64,000 nucleotides of DNA from Brumicola pallidula DSM 14239 = ACAM 615 (GTDB lineage Bacteria; Pseudomonadota; Gammaproteobacteria; Enterobacterales; Alteromonadaceae). The notes beneath the pieces are model-generated. The model ran no database searches. It was given only the letters and a program-made list of their open reading frames with translations, and was not told the DNA's origin. Below are positions 57,001 through 64,000 of the stretch, piece by piece. Position numbers and translations under genes: made by a program. The number at the start of each line of letters is the position of its first letter. Positions within the stretch are counted from its first letter, which is position 1. Location: positions 62,001 to 126,000 of the forward strand of contig NZ_AUAV01000011.1 of assembly GCF_000428905.1 (NCBI RefSeq), given 5' to 3'.

Positions 57001-57195
57001 CAGTTGCTGGTAAATACTGTTATCTGTTGCCACAGCTAAACGGCTTGAATAACTGACTTCAATATCACCCGCATATGCTGAGTTTTCTAATTCAACAATA
57101 TATTCTTGAACATCTTGATTTAGCGCACTTTGTGGCACTAACAGGGGTAATGTTTGTGTCAATTTTTTATCTAAAATAGCTGTCAATTCGGTCAA
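54100..57195 (-). CDS. ydiJ: FAD- and Fe-S-binding dehydrogenase YdiJ (D-2-hydroxyglutarate dehydrogenase type)
   Basis: YdiJ-type enzymes oxidise D-2-hydroxy acids, with D-2-hydroxyglutarate as the reported substrate of the E. coli and Pseudomonas proteins. The 1031-aa protein combines an FAD-binding (PCMH-type) domain (TFSARGGGTGTNGQSLTPGI; STSNRATVGGMISTDASGQG), the FAD-oxidase C-terminal domain (YGMFGHVDAGVLHVRP), two cysteine-rich segments (CNGNGLCFNYDTTSPMCPSS and CLACKSCSNQCPVGVDVP, 4Fe-4S ligands) and a CCG-type C-terminal domain (VGCCGMAGTYGHEF). It aligns along its length with E. coli YdiJ (1018 aa). Monocistronic. Confidence 0.95.
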   Translation of the reverse strand: MTELTAILDKKLTQTLPLLVPQSALNQDVQEYIVELENSAYAGDIEVSYSSRLAVATDNSIYQQLPQAVLHPKSTEDLSLIAKVANAWPKVTFSARGGGTGTNGQSLTPGIVVDTSRYMNKILAHNIEEGWVKVQAGVIKDALNDFLRPHGYFFSPDLSTSNRATVGGMISTDASGQGSLVYGKTSDHVLALTSVLANGDVIDTAPMPMADAEVRAEKNDTLGIILQQILQTCVQKREQIIAKFPRLNRFLTGYDLEHAYNEKEQSIDVSRLITGAEGSLAFVSEAKLNITKIPKYTALVNVKYDLFESALRHAPSMIAANATSVETVDSTVLNMARADIIWHSVSDLITDVENKTMLGLNMVEYNSDDQQEIEAKIAMLSERLQTAAEKGTGGVIGFQVTYERAEINKIYAMRKKSVGLLGKINGIRKPIAFAEDTAVPPENLADFVMEFRDLLDGHGLKYGMFGHVDAGVLHVRPALDLCDIEQEKLVNQISDQVVALVAKYGGLMWGEHGKGYRSEYAPEFFGEELYAELRKIKSAFDPLNKMNPGKICTPFDSSAIMVKVSDTKRATFDRTIPIAFKNEFAPAMSCNGNGLCFNYDTTSPMCPSSKITHDRRHSPKGRAGLIREWLRLLSKEDVDTSALSYHQFQSNWFTKLGNSKTKKDDFSHEVFESMNGCLACKSCSNQCPVGVDVPDFRAKFLSIYYQRYTRPLKDHFVANVEILAPAMAKLPRFFNFFLASSVVKAGIKKVIGYVDAPLLSYPTLVERIKSIECKHDMAALRQLNDAQRANYVVIVQDPFTSFYDAQCVEKMIKVVKKLGYQPVLLPFSPNGKAQHVKGFLERFEKTAKTTSALLNSVASLNITMIGADASLVLCYRDEYAKILGNQRGNFTVNTLTEWLSTVPSERISSLAKQASGADSKTTYKLLAHCTEKTALPKTESQWQDLFALLGMTLEIVPVGCCGMAGTYGHEFEQFENSKGIYDLSWSKPVKSAAQNNSKILATGYSCRSQVKRFDNERPQHPIEAICDVLIE

Positions 57196-57444
57196 CTGAG
57201 CTCTCCTTAGTTAGCGATGCCATTATATAGACTACGAGGCAAATGCTCTAGAGGGTTTAAGTATGATTTATATTTCTTTTATCGCAACGCCATTCGACTG
57301 TTATCGAATGTGAAAGCCTAAGGGATTATTTAATGACAAACAGTTGGCGATGTATTTGATGTTTAAAAACAGACTAACTCCCTTGCAAGCCACTAAATAC
57401 CATGTGCACCTAAAATACAATGGCATTAACATATAGCAATTAAT

Positions 57445-57495
57445 ACCTATATAGGTTATACTTGCTTGGTCGATAACATTAATCAAGAGGATAAT
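57445..57495 (+). promoter_or_regulatory. Candidate promoter and palindromic operator of the 51-aa gene
   Basis: TTGGTC (57466-57471) and GATAAT (57490-57495) are spaced by 18 bp, about 65 bp before the small gene. A perfect 12-bp palindrome ACCTATATAGGT (57445-57456) ends 9 bp before the -35, a place suited to a regulator. Confidence 0.45.
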
Positions 57496-57560
57496 ATATC
57501 TTGTTGCCACCATACGACGTAAAAAAACACGCGTGAGCAACAAATAATTAGGAGTTACAA

Positions 57561-57716
57561 ATGAAGAAATTTTTCAAGAAGTTATTTAAGAAACGCCACC
57601 CTTATGCACCTGTCGCATACCTCGGCAGAAAAGCGGTCGAAGGCTCTATGGGCTGTAAAGTTGTGAAAACGAAAAAGTTATATAAAATCATACAAGCCGA
57701 ACGAGAAAACAGCTAA
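57561..57716 (+). CDS. Small basic protein, 51 aa, unknown
   Basis: ATG at 57561 follows TAGGAG with ideal spacing (TTACAA). The product MKKFFKKLFKKRHPYAPVAY, LGRKAVEGSMGCKVVKTKK, LYKIIQAERENS is strongly basic, with an amphipathic KKFFKKLFKK start and one cysteine. No family recognised. The ribosome site, a plausible promoter and a compact frame support a real gene. The basic N-terminus suggests membrane or nucleic-acid contact (inference). Confidence 0.6.
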   Translation: MKKFFKKLFKKRHPYAPVAYLGRKAVEGSMGCKVVKTKKLYKIIQAERENS

Positions 57717-57812
57717 TAGCAGGCTTAATAGTCAATCCACGCTAAATTAGTTAATACGGGTAATACGGTTAATCACAACTTGTAACACGTTGACATACGG
57801 CGTCGCCCTAGT

Positions 57813-58079
57813 TTGTACCATGCTGATTTTACCAGCATGTTAAACAAACTGGAATGGCACAGGTGTGCGACTATTTATAACGTTCATAAGCATGTCTTGA
57901 TATTGTTTGGCATGACATTTACTATTCTACTGGGTTCTATACTATTTCTGTTAGGCGAACTCGTGTTGCTAAGCATAGACCTCGCTCCAAGTAAACGTTT
58001 CCTAGCCAAAGAACAACGTGCAATGTCCGGCAGTGCCAGAAAGTTGGATTTGTTTGTGCTGAACCGAAAGTACAAATAA
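57813..58079 (+). CDS. Doubtful small membrane protein
   Basis: An 88-codon frame opens at TTG 57813; in-frame ATGs lie at 57837 and 57912. The centre HVLILFGMTFTILLGSILFL then LGELVLLSI is one hydrophobic helix, and the tail SKRFLAKEQRAMSGSARKLD is basic. No family and no good ribosome site were found. It could be a small membrane protein or a chance frame. Confidence 0.4.
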   Translation: MYHADFTSMLNKLEWHRCATIYNVHKHVLILFGMTFTILLGSILFLLGELVLLSIDLAPSKRFLAKEQRAMSGSARKLDLFVLNRKYK

Positions 58080-58109
58080 AAAAAGCTTATTCATATTGCT
58101 GAATAAGCT
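58077..58109 (-). terminator. Distal terminator downstream of ppsA
   Basis: On the minus strand AGCTTATTC, an 8-nt loop, GAATAAGCT, then a run of seven T. It backs up the nearer hairpin at 58171-58198. Confidence 0.7.
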
Positions 58110-58170
58110 CTTAAGTCTCTGATATTATGCTTTAAAAAACCATACCGACAGATAAACCGGTATAAACGAT

Positions 58171-58198
58171 AAAAATGGCTACAGCTGTAGCCATTTTT
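58171..58198. terminator. Terminator of ppsA: perfect 28-bp palindrome
   Basis: AAAAATGGCTACAG and CTGTAGCCATTTTT are directly adjacent, giving a perfect palindrome that folds into a long hairpin with T5 on both strands, 15 bases after the ppsA stop codon. Confidence 0.85.
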
Positions 58199-58212
58199 GT
58201 ATCTAGTACCTT

Positions 58213-60588
58213 TTAACCATGCTTCTCAGCAAGATATAACCAAGTTTCCACTACCGTGTCTGGATTTAACGATACTGAATCAATACCTTGTTCTACCAAC
58301 CAAGCGGCAAAGTCCTCATGATCAGAGGGGCCCTGACCACATATACCAACATACTTGCCTCTTGCTTTAGCTGCTTTTATTGCCATTGCTAGCAACGCTT
58401 TGACTGCTGGGTTTCTTTCGTCAAATAAATGCGCGATAAGACCAGAGTCACGATCGAGACCTAAGGTTAGTTGTGTTAAATCATTTGAACCAATTGAGAA
58501 TCCATCAAATATGTCGAGGAATTGATCAGCTAACAGTGCGTTTGAAGGTAATTCACACATCATAATGACACGTAAACCATTCTCCCCTTTGACTAAGCCT
58601 TGTTCAGCAAGCAGTTCGATAACCTTCTCACCTTCCTCCAATGTTCTTACGAAAGGGATCATAATTTCAACATTGGTTAAACCCATCGTATTGCGCACTC
58701 GTTTTATTGCTTCACATTCAAGCGCAAAACAATCTCTAAAATCTTCAGAAATATAACGACTCGCGCCGCGGAAACCTAACATTGGATTTTCTTCATGGGG
58801 CTCATATTGATAGCCCCCCACTAGATTAAAGTATTCATTCGACTTAAAGTCTGACATACGAACAATTACTTTCTTTGGAGAGAAAGCGGCGCCGATAGTA
58901 GAGATACCTTCAACTAGTTTTTCTATATAAAATTCGACAGGCGATGCATAGCCTGCAATCATTTCAGTGATTTCTTCTTTAAGTTCTATAGGTTGCTCAT
59001 CAAAGTTAAGTAATGCTTTTGGGTGCACACCTATCATGCGGTTGATGATGAATTCTAAACGAGCTAAACCAACCCCCTCATGTGGTAAGCGAGCAAAATC
59101 AAACGCTCGGTCAGGATTACCCACGTTCATCATAATACTGAAGGGTAAATCAGGCATAGAGTCAACGCGTGATGTAATTACTTCAAAATCAAGTTCTTGA
59201 TTATAAATAAAGCCCGTATCACCTTCGGCACAACTCACCGTAATAGCATCACCGGCTTTAATGCTATCGGTGGCATTACCACAACCAACAACCGCCGGTA
59301 TACCCATTTCACGGGCAATAATCGCTGCATGACAAGTGCGACCACCGCGATTTGTCACAATCGCAGATGCCTTCTTCATAATGGGTTCCCAGTCTGGGTC
59401 AGTCATGTCAGTAACCAGCACATCACCTGTTTCAATCATGTCCATTTGAGAAATAGAGGTAAGTACTTTGGCTTTACCAGCACCAATTTTATGACCGATA
59501 GCGCGACCTTCGCAAACTATTTTAGTTGCATTTCCTTTCAGCTGATAACGCTCTATAACTTGCATGTCTTCGCGACTTCGCACAGTTTCTGGACGCGCTT
59601 GAACAATATACAATTTGCCATCCGAGCCATCTTTAGCCCATTCGATGTCCATTGGACGCTTGTAGTGTTTTTCGATAACGACAGCTTGTTTAGCTAATTC
59701 CATTACTTCATCGTCAGTTAACGAAAAGCGCATGCTATCCGCTTTTTCAATATTGACAATTTCTACCTGCTTACCGTGTTCCAAGTCTTCGGAGTAAATC
59801 ATTTTGATTAATTTACTCCCCAAGTTTCTCCGTACAATAGCAGGGTTACCTTTACTTAAAGTAGGCTTATGCACATAAAATTCATCAGGATTAACGGCAC
59901 CTTGAACAACCATTTCGCCTAAGCCAAATGAGCTGGTAATGAACACGACATCTTCGAAACCGGACTCGGTATCTATCGTAAACATAACGCCGGAAGAAGA
60001 TAAGTCACTGCGTACCATGCGCTGAATACCTGCGGACAGCGCAACGCCTTTATGATCGTACCCTTGATGCACACGATAGGAAATCGCTCTGTCGTTAAAC
60101 AATGAGGCAAAAACATGTTTAATTGCTACAAGTACGGATTCATAACCTTTTACGTTAAGAAATGTCTCTTGCTGCCCTGCAAACGATGCATCTGGCATAT
60201 CTTCAGCTGTTGCCGAAGAACGCACTGCGAATGACGCTTTGTCACCCATTTCACCTTGCAATTTAATAAATGCAGATTTAATTTCGTCTTCTAACTCAGT
60301 TTGAAATGGGGTATCTAATATCCACTGACGAATGGTTTTACCCGCTTCAGCCAATGCATTCACATCATCTACGTCAAGTGCATCTAGTATTTCATGTATT
60401 TTTGTTTCAACGCCGCTTTGCTCTAAAAACTGATTAAACGCATGTGATGTTGTCGCAAATCCACCAGGCACTTGAACACCTGCATTTGATAGATTTGATA
60501 TCATTTCACCCAATGACGCGTTTTTACCACCAACACGACTAACATCGTCCATGCCTAACTCTTGATACCAAAGTATGAATTCTTGCAC
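58213..60588 (-). CDS. ppsA: Phosphoenolpyruvate synthase
   Basis: PpsA makes PEP from pyruvate and ATP, releasing AMP and phosphate, for growth on C3 compounds. The start is the GTG at 60588: GGAGG stands 8 nt upstream and the resulting 791 aa equals the E. coli length (792); an open frame runs 39 codons further without support. Seen: ATP-binding domain ([31 protein letters not shown]), the phosphohistidine loop [20 protein letters not shown], and the PEP-binding barrel with [40 protein letters not shown] and [11 protein letters not shown]. It is divergent from ppsR, which encodes its regulator. Confidence 0.96.
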   Translation of the reverse strand: MQEFILWYQELGMDDVSRVGGKNASLGEMISNLSNAGVQVPGGFATTSHAFNQFLEQSGVETKIHEILDALDVDDVNALAEAGKTIRQWILDTPFQTELEDEIKSAFIKLQGEMGDKASFAVRSSATAEDMPDASFAGQQETFLNVKGYESVLVAIKHVFASLFNDRAISYRVHQGYDHKGVALSAGIQRMVRSDLSSSGVMFTIDTESGFEDVVFITSSFGLGEMVVQGAVNPDEFYVHKPTLSKGNPAIVRRNLGSKLIKMIYSEDLEHGKQVEIVNIEKADSMRFSLTDDEVMELAKQAVVIEKHYKRPMDIEWAKDGSDGKLYIVQARPETVRSREDMQVIERYQLKGNATKIVCEGRAIGHKIGAGKAKVLTSISQMDMIETGDVLVTDMTDPDWEPIMKKASAIVTNRGGRTCHAAIIAREMGIPAVVGCGNATDSIKAGDAITVSCAEGDTGFIYNQELDFEVITSRVDSMPDLPFSIMMNVGNPDRAFDFARLPHEGVGLARLEFIINRMIGVHPKALLNFDEQPIELKEEITEMIAGYASPVEFYIEKLVEGISTIGAAFSPKKVIVRMSDFKSNEYFNLVGGYQYEPHEENPMLGFRGASRYISEDFRDCFALECEAIKRVRNTMGLTNVEIMIPFVRTLEEGEKVIELLAEQGLVKGENGLRVIMMCELPSNALLADQFLDIFDGFSIGSNDLTQLTLGLDRDSGLIAHLFDERNPAVKALLAMAIKAAKARGKYVGICGQGPSDHEDFAAWLVEQGIDSVSLNPDTVVETWLYLAEKHG

Positions 60589-60787
60589 TGCTAAAGCCTC
60601 CAGCTCATTTATTTGCCGATAAGTTTTGTCACGGTTTGTTGTAACAAGGTATGATTGATTACGATCATTAGTACACACTAGTAAACACTTATTTACAATG
60701 CACACGTGGGATTCTAAATTGACCTGTATGCTAAGTAAAATTTAATTTTATTTCGTAATTAATTTACAACAATGTTGAGGAGATGTT

Positions 60788-61600
60788 TTGCGAGCTGCTT
60801 TTTATATATCCGATGGTACGGCCATTACTGCAGAGGTTTTCGGGCATGCATTGCTGTCTTTATTCCCGGTTGAATTTCAACATATTACGATCCCTTTTGT
60901 TGAAACAGAACAACATGCTAAAATAGTACTAGAACAAATCAAAGCGCATTTTGAAAAAAGCGGACAGCGGCCATTGGTATTTTACACCATGGTAAATTTT
61001 GAAATTCGCAAATTGATGAGTGAATCAGTTGGAATTAATTATAACTTTCTCGACCAATTTGTAGCCCCTCTCGAAAAAGTAATTGGCGTTCCGTCCAAAC
61101 CTGAAAAACATCGTACCCATAGCATTCATGAAAAAACCTATGATATACGAATTGCAGCAGTTAACTACGCCCTTGCAAATGACGATGGTTCAAACCTAAA
61201 AGACTATCATGAAGCTGACATTATTTTAGTCGGGGTTTCACGCTCAGGTAAAACACCAACCAGCTTATATTTAGCGCTTCAATACGGTATTAAAGCAGCT
61301 AATTATCCATTTACAGAAGACGATATGGGCGATATTTTGAAATTACCACCGTCATTAAAGGGGTTTCAAAAGAAGTTATTCGGACTCACTATTGACGCCA
61401 ATAGATTGCATCAAATTCGTTCCGAGCGAAGAGCCAACAGCCGCTATGCATCAATGCAACAGTGCAGAATGGAATTGCGTGAAGTTGAAAATTTATATCG
61501 AAAAGAAAAGATCCCATATTTAAACAGTACCAAATTTTCAATCGAAGAAATATCAGCGAAAATACTCGCTAAAACTGGCTTACAAAGGAGAAAATACTGA
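60788..61600 (+). CDS. ppsR: PEP synthase regulatory protein (bifunctional kinase/pyrophosphorylase)
   Basis: PpsR inactivates PEP synthase by ADP-dependent phosphorylation of a threonine next to the catalytic histidine and reactivates it by phosphate-dependent dephosphorylation. The 270-aa protein starts at TTG 60788 behind GAGGAG. It has YISDGTAITAEVFGHALLS, the P-loop GVSRSGKTPTSLYLALQYG (residues about 151-169) and NSTKFSIEEISAKIL near the C-terminus, all typical of this DUF299 family. Its position back-to-back with ppsA supports the assignment. Confidence 0.95.
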   Translation: MRAAFYISDGTAITAEVFGHALLSLFPVEFQHITIPFVETEQHAKIVLEQIKAHFEKSGQRPLVFYTMVNFEIRKLMSESVGINYNFLDQFVAPLEKVIGVPSKPEKHRTHSIHEKTYDIRIAAVNYALANDDGSNLKDYHEADIILVGVSRSGKTPTSLYLALQYGIKAANYPFTEDDMGDILKLPPSLKGFQKKLFGLTIDANRLHQIRSERRANSRYASMQQCRMELREVENLYRKEKIPYLNSTKFSIEEISAKILAKTGLQRRKY

Positions 61601-61655
61601 GTCTGCTTTGTTCTTTTATGATGCTTTTTTTATAACATGACCGATTGTATTTGAA

Positions 61656-61691
61656 AGTGATTAGCAAGCTTCGCGCTAATCACTATTTTTT
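61656..61691 (+). terminator. Terminator of ppsR overlapping the rnfH 3' end
   Basis: AGTGATTAGC, a 9-nt loop, GCTAATCACT, then ATTTTTT. Its 3' arm includes the stop codon of the convergent rnfH gene, so the two genes share this DNA. Confidence 0.85.
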
Positions 61692-62035
61692 ACTTTATTG
61701 GTTTTCATTGGATTAGGTCGACCACCCGTGACTTTATCAGCACGCCCTTCTTCTTTTGCCTTCTCAGCACGGCGTTTTCGAACTTCTTTAGGGTCGGCTA
61801 CCATGGGCCGGTAAATTTCAACACGATCACCTTCAAGCAAGGTATCGGTAGGCTTGCATGTGCGATTCCATATACCGACGTTATTTTCATTTAAATCAAT
61901 TTCGGTATATATTTTTTGTATTCCTGACGCTTCTATTGCTTGTAAAACAGTGCTACTTGCAGCTACCTTTAACTTTAGCAAGGTCTGTTTATGGGGTAAG
62001 CCATAAACAACTTCAATATTAATAGCACTCGACAT
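61676..62035 (-). CDS. rnfH: RnfH family protein
   Basis: A 119-aa protein with the ubiquitin-like RnfH fold: INIEVVYGLPHKQTLLKLKV then NNVGIWNRTCKPTDTLLEGD and RVEIYRPMVADPKEVRKRRA. The C-terminal tail is rich in Lys and Arg. The role is not well defined; the gene is usually paired with ratA as here. The ATG overlaps the ratA stop codon (TAATG), indicating translational coupling. Confidence 0.93.
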   Translation of the reverse strand: MSSAINIEVVYGLPHKQTLLKLKVAASSTVLQAIEASGIQKIYTEIDLNENNVGIWNRTCKPTDTLLEGDRVEIYRPMVADPKEVRKRRAEKAKEEGRADKVTGGRPNPMKTNKVKNSD

Positions 62036-62466
62036 TATTTGTACACCTGCTTTGCTCGCTTACCAAATGCACTCACCATATTATTTGCCAGTGCATTGAA
62101 TATTTTGCCAAAAGCAATTTCCATTAGCTTACTGGAAAATACAAAATGGAGGTTAAGTTCAATTTTGCACGCTTCATCGGACAAAGGCGTAAATCGCCAG
62201 CCACCCGAAAGTGATTTGAATGGGCCATCGGACAGGTCCATTTCAATGGCCGTATCTTTAATTAGTGTGTTTGATGTAATCAGTGTTTGCTTTACACCCG
62301 CTTTAGAAAGCACAAGTGAAGCAAGCATGTAATTTTCACCACTTTCTAATACTTCGCTTTTCACACACCCCGGTAAAAAACTTTCGTACTTTTCAACATC
62401 GTTGACTAAGTCATACATTTGGCTTGCACTATAAGCCACTAATGCATTTCTTTTAATACTCGGCAT
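62035..62466 (-). CDS. ratA: RatA-type SRPBCC protein (COQ10-like / ribosome-associated)
   Basis: The 143-aa protein has the START/SRPBCC fold: MPSIKRNALVAYSASQMYDL, VNDVEKYESFLPGCVKSEVL, and FGKIFNALANNMVSAFGKRA near the end, as in RatA/PasT and eukaryotic COQ10. In E. coli RatA was described as an inhibitor of 70S ribosome assembly, while COQ10 homologues bind ubiquinone, so the physiological role is debated. It is divergent from smpB, as is typical, and is coupled to rnfH. Confidence 0.93.
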   Translation of the reverse strand: MPSIKRNALVAYSASQMYDLVNDVEKYESFLPGCVKSEVLESGENYMLASLVLSKAGVKQTLITSNTLIKDTAIEMDLSDGPFKSLSGGWRFTPLSDEACKIELNLHFVFSSKLMEIAFGKIFNALANNMVSAFGKRAKQVYK

Positions 62467-62584
62467 TAATAAAACACAACCTCAGGTTACAATACACGCT
62501 ATTCTATCACGATATTTGTAATTTTCGTGACGAAAAATAAAGGACATAAAGACAAAGCAAACAAGTCTACGTATAATACCCCCT

Positions 62585-63055
62585 ATGAAAAAATCCAAAA
62601 ACAACAACGACACCATTGCACTGAATAGAAAAGCTCGCCACGAATATCATTTTATTGATAAATTCGAAGCAGGTATGCAATTACAGGGCTGGGAAATTAA
62701 AGCAATACGAGCCGGAAAGGCGAATATTACCGATAGCTACGTTTTTATTAAAGACGGTGAAGCTTATGTCAGTAATATTAATATCATGCCTTTAAACCAG
62801 GCCTCGACACATGTGATTAGTGAACCTACCCGTATACGCAAACTATTGTTAAAAAAACGCGAGATAGAAGAGCTTATGGGAGGACTTGATAGACAAGGTC
62901 TAACCATCGTCGCGACAGCGATGTACTGGAAAGCCTGCTGGGTGAAGCTTGAAATTCAGCTAGCCAAAGGCAAGCAGGAACATGACAAACGCGACACCGT
63001 TAAAGACAGAGATTGGGCACGTCAGAAAGAACGTATGATGAAACACAGTGCTTAA
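62585..63055 (+). CDS. smpB: SsrA-binding protein SmpB
   Basis: SmpB delivers tmRNA to stalled ribosomes. The 156-aa protein has [60 protein letters not shown] and the C-terminal tail [20 protein letters not shown] that inserts in the mRNA channel. Length matches E. coli (160). The tmRNA gene, often directly downstream, is not present here: an oxidoreductase gene on the opposite strand follows at once. Confidence 0.97.
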   Translation: MKKSKNNNDTIALNRKARHEYHFIDKFEAGMQLQGWEIKAIRAGKANITDSYVFIKDGEAYVSNINIMPLNQASTHVISEPTRIRKLLLKKREIEELMGGLDRQGLTIVATAMYWKACWVKLEIQLAKGKQEHDKRDTVKDRDWARQKERMMKHSA

Positions 63056-63060
63056 TGAAT

Positions 63061-63099
63061 AAGGTATTAACCCTGCAAATAAAACAGGGTTGATACCTT
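63061..63099. terminator. Hairpin between smpB and the oxidoreductase gene
   Basis: AAGGTAT-t-AACCCTG, a 9-nt loop, CAGGGTT-g-ATACCTT: a 15-position stem with one mismatch. Flanks are A/T-rich on both sides, so it may end transcription from both converging genes. Confidence 0.7.
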
Positions 63100-63138
63100 A
63101 AATTAAAAACACAGTCAGTAGCATGTCAGTACTCAACA

Positions 63139-64000
63139 TTAATCTATGTATTGTTTTCTGTACCTTTTTGTCAATTTAGCCGCTCTTATTTGGTCCATAA
63201 TCAGGGTGAGCAACGGTGATGCATTTACGTTTGGCGTATCACCTTTTCCTAACCGCCTTAGTTGACGCTTGACGAGTGCCATATTAGCTAATCCGCTGAG
63301 TGTTTTATCTTTCCACGGGGTCGCGGGGATATGTCCTAAGGTATCTTGGTCAACCGTCCATTGATTAATCAATGCCGGATTAAAGGCCAATGCCGAGGCA
63401 ATGCCTACTAGGTCCATGTTGGCTGCTAATACTTCATTGGCAACAGCGAGGCGTTTAATACCTCCGGTTGTCATTACTGGGATACGGCTGTGCTGCGCAA
63501 TCTGCTTAGCAAAGGTTAGAAAATACGCTTCTCGGGCAAGTGTTCTTTCATCTCCACTTTTCCCCTGCATGGCTGGCGCTTCGTATGAGCCCCCAGACAA
63601 TTCTATAAAATCCAGTCCCTTAGTGTTCAGAGCTTTAACGACTTCAATGGCATCGGCAACATCAAAACCACCACGTTGAAAATCAGCAGAGTTGAGCTTA
63701 ACCGAAACAATAAACCGTTTGCCGCAGCTATTTTTTACCTCACGAATGATGTCATAAAGTAGTTTGGCCCTGTCTTGCAGTTCACCGCCCCACTGGTCTT
63801 TTCTAACGTTGGTTAACGGTGACAAAAATTGGCTTACCAAATAACCATGAGCCGCGTGAATTTCAACACCATCAAAGCCGGCCTCTTCAGCGCGCTTTGC
63901 GGTAATAACAAAGCGCGCGATAACATCTTCAATTTCCCCTTCGGACATGGCCTTGGGTTGTGAAAATAGACCGCTATGTTTACCTAAATTTAAAGCAACG
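63139..64000 (-). CDS. NADH:flavin oxidoreductase / old yellow enzyme family (5' end beyond the window)
   Basis: These FMN enzymes reduce activated double bonds or related substrates. The frame is open to the right edge: upstream of the internal ATG at 63948 it still encodes VALNLGKHSGLFSQPKAMSE, so the ATG is not the start. Seen: EIEDVIARFVITAKRAEEAG, FDGVEIHAAHGYLVSQFLSP with the conserved H-x-A-H and N-x-R-x-D-x-WGG (LTNVRKDQWGG), FIVSVKLNS, and MTTGGIKR (phosphate-binding loop). The C-terminus is complete. About the first quarter to third is missing. Substrate is unknown. Confidence 0.92.
   Translation of the reverse strand, partial: VALNLGKHSGLFSQPKAMSEGEIEDVIARFVITAKRAEEAGFDGVEIHAAHGYLVSQFLSPLTNVRKDQWGGELQDRAKLLYDIIREVKNSCGKRFIVSVKLNSADFQRGGFDVADAIEVVKALNTKGLDFIELSGGSYEAPAMQGKSGDERTLAREAYFLTFAKQIAQHSRIPVMTTGGIKRLAVANEVLAANMDLVGIASALAFNPALINQWTVDQDTLGHIPATPWKDKTLSGLANMALVKRQLRRLGKGDTPNVNASPLLTLIMDQIRAAKLTKRYRKQYID

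Noticed and set aside
57301-57543. 80-codon minus-strand frame upstream of the 51-aa gene
   Set aside because: No ribosome site, no family, composition unlike protein, and it overlaps the likely promoter of the plus-strand small gene.
60589-60705. Extended N-terminus of ppsA starting at 60705
   Set aside because: The 39 extra residues have no counterpart in PEP synthases, while a GGAGG-supported GTG gives the normal length.
63056-63138. tmRNA gene (ssrA) downstream of smpB
   Set aside because: The gap is only 83 bp and consists mainly of a hairpin; it has no tRNA-like ends or tag sequence.

Overview
The window is a 64 kb piece of a Gammaproteobacterial chromosome of moderately low GC. The nearest visible relatives are Alteromonadales-type marine bacteria. 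The evidence is the gene content and order: mfd-csiV, infC-rpmI-rplT / pheS-pheT-ihfA, the gcvA-ygdD-rlmM block, ratA-rnfH divergent from smpB, ppsA divergent from ppsR, yffB-dapE, a YdiJ-type FAD/Fe-S dehydrogenase and an EF-G gene standing alone outside a str operon. Both edges cut genes: mfd on the left and an old-yellow-enzyme oxidoreductase on the right.

Layout. 1-9 kb: mfd, csiV, a cobalamin adenosyltransferase, nagZ and a penicillin-acylase-family hydrolase. 9-17 kb (minus strand): translation block with thrS, infC, rpmI, rplT, pheS, pheT, ihfA and a lipoprotein. Its regulation is partly readable: infC has a conserved ATT start behind a well-placed Shine-Dalgarno, and the thrS leader has a hairpin whose 7-nt loop copies the anticodon loop of tRNA-Thr. 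17-24 kb: a START-domain protein, a DUF3080 lipoprotein, two tandem alkaline phosphatases (the second fused to a lipoprotein/collagen-like N-terminus) and an unknown secreted protein.

24-32.8 kb is an accessory region ending at the 3' end of a tRNA-Val gene. It holds attC-like sites with small membrane-protein ORFs and no integrase (a CALIN-like remnant), a more GC-rich solitary ATP-grasp gene, an alpha/beta-hydrolase lipoprotein, a Bacteroidota-type DUF6090 protein and many decayed genes: a serine hydrolase with stops and frameshifts, an IS91-type transposase, an FAD-enzyme N-terminus, a peptidase-like tail and a DNA-glycosylase-like fragment.

33-64 kb returns to ordinary backbone: patatin-like phospholipase, an ACT-domain gene preceded by inverted DnaA boxes, yffB-dapE-M15 peptidase, astE-HIT, a GGDEF/EAL protein, glgP and pgm (glycogen and glucose-phosphate use), a MoxR-DUF58-transglutaminase operon, EF-G, rlmM-ygdD-gcvA, ydiJ, ppsA/ppsR (PEP synthase and its regulator), rnfH/ratA and smpB. 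Short tandem repeats (9-15 bp units) recur in and between genes. No rRNA, CRISPR array or prophage was seen. All family assignments were made by reading the sequence; no database search was run.
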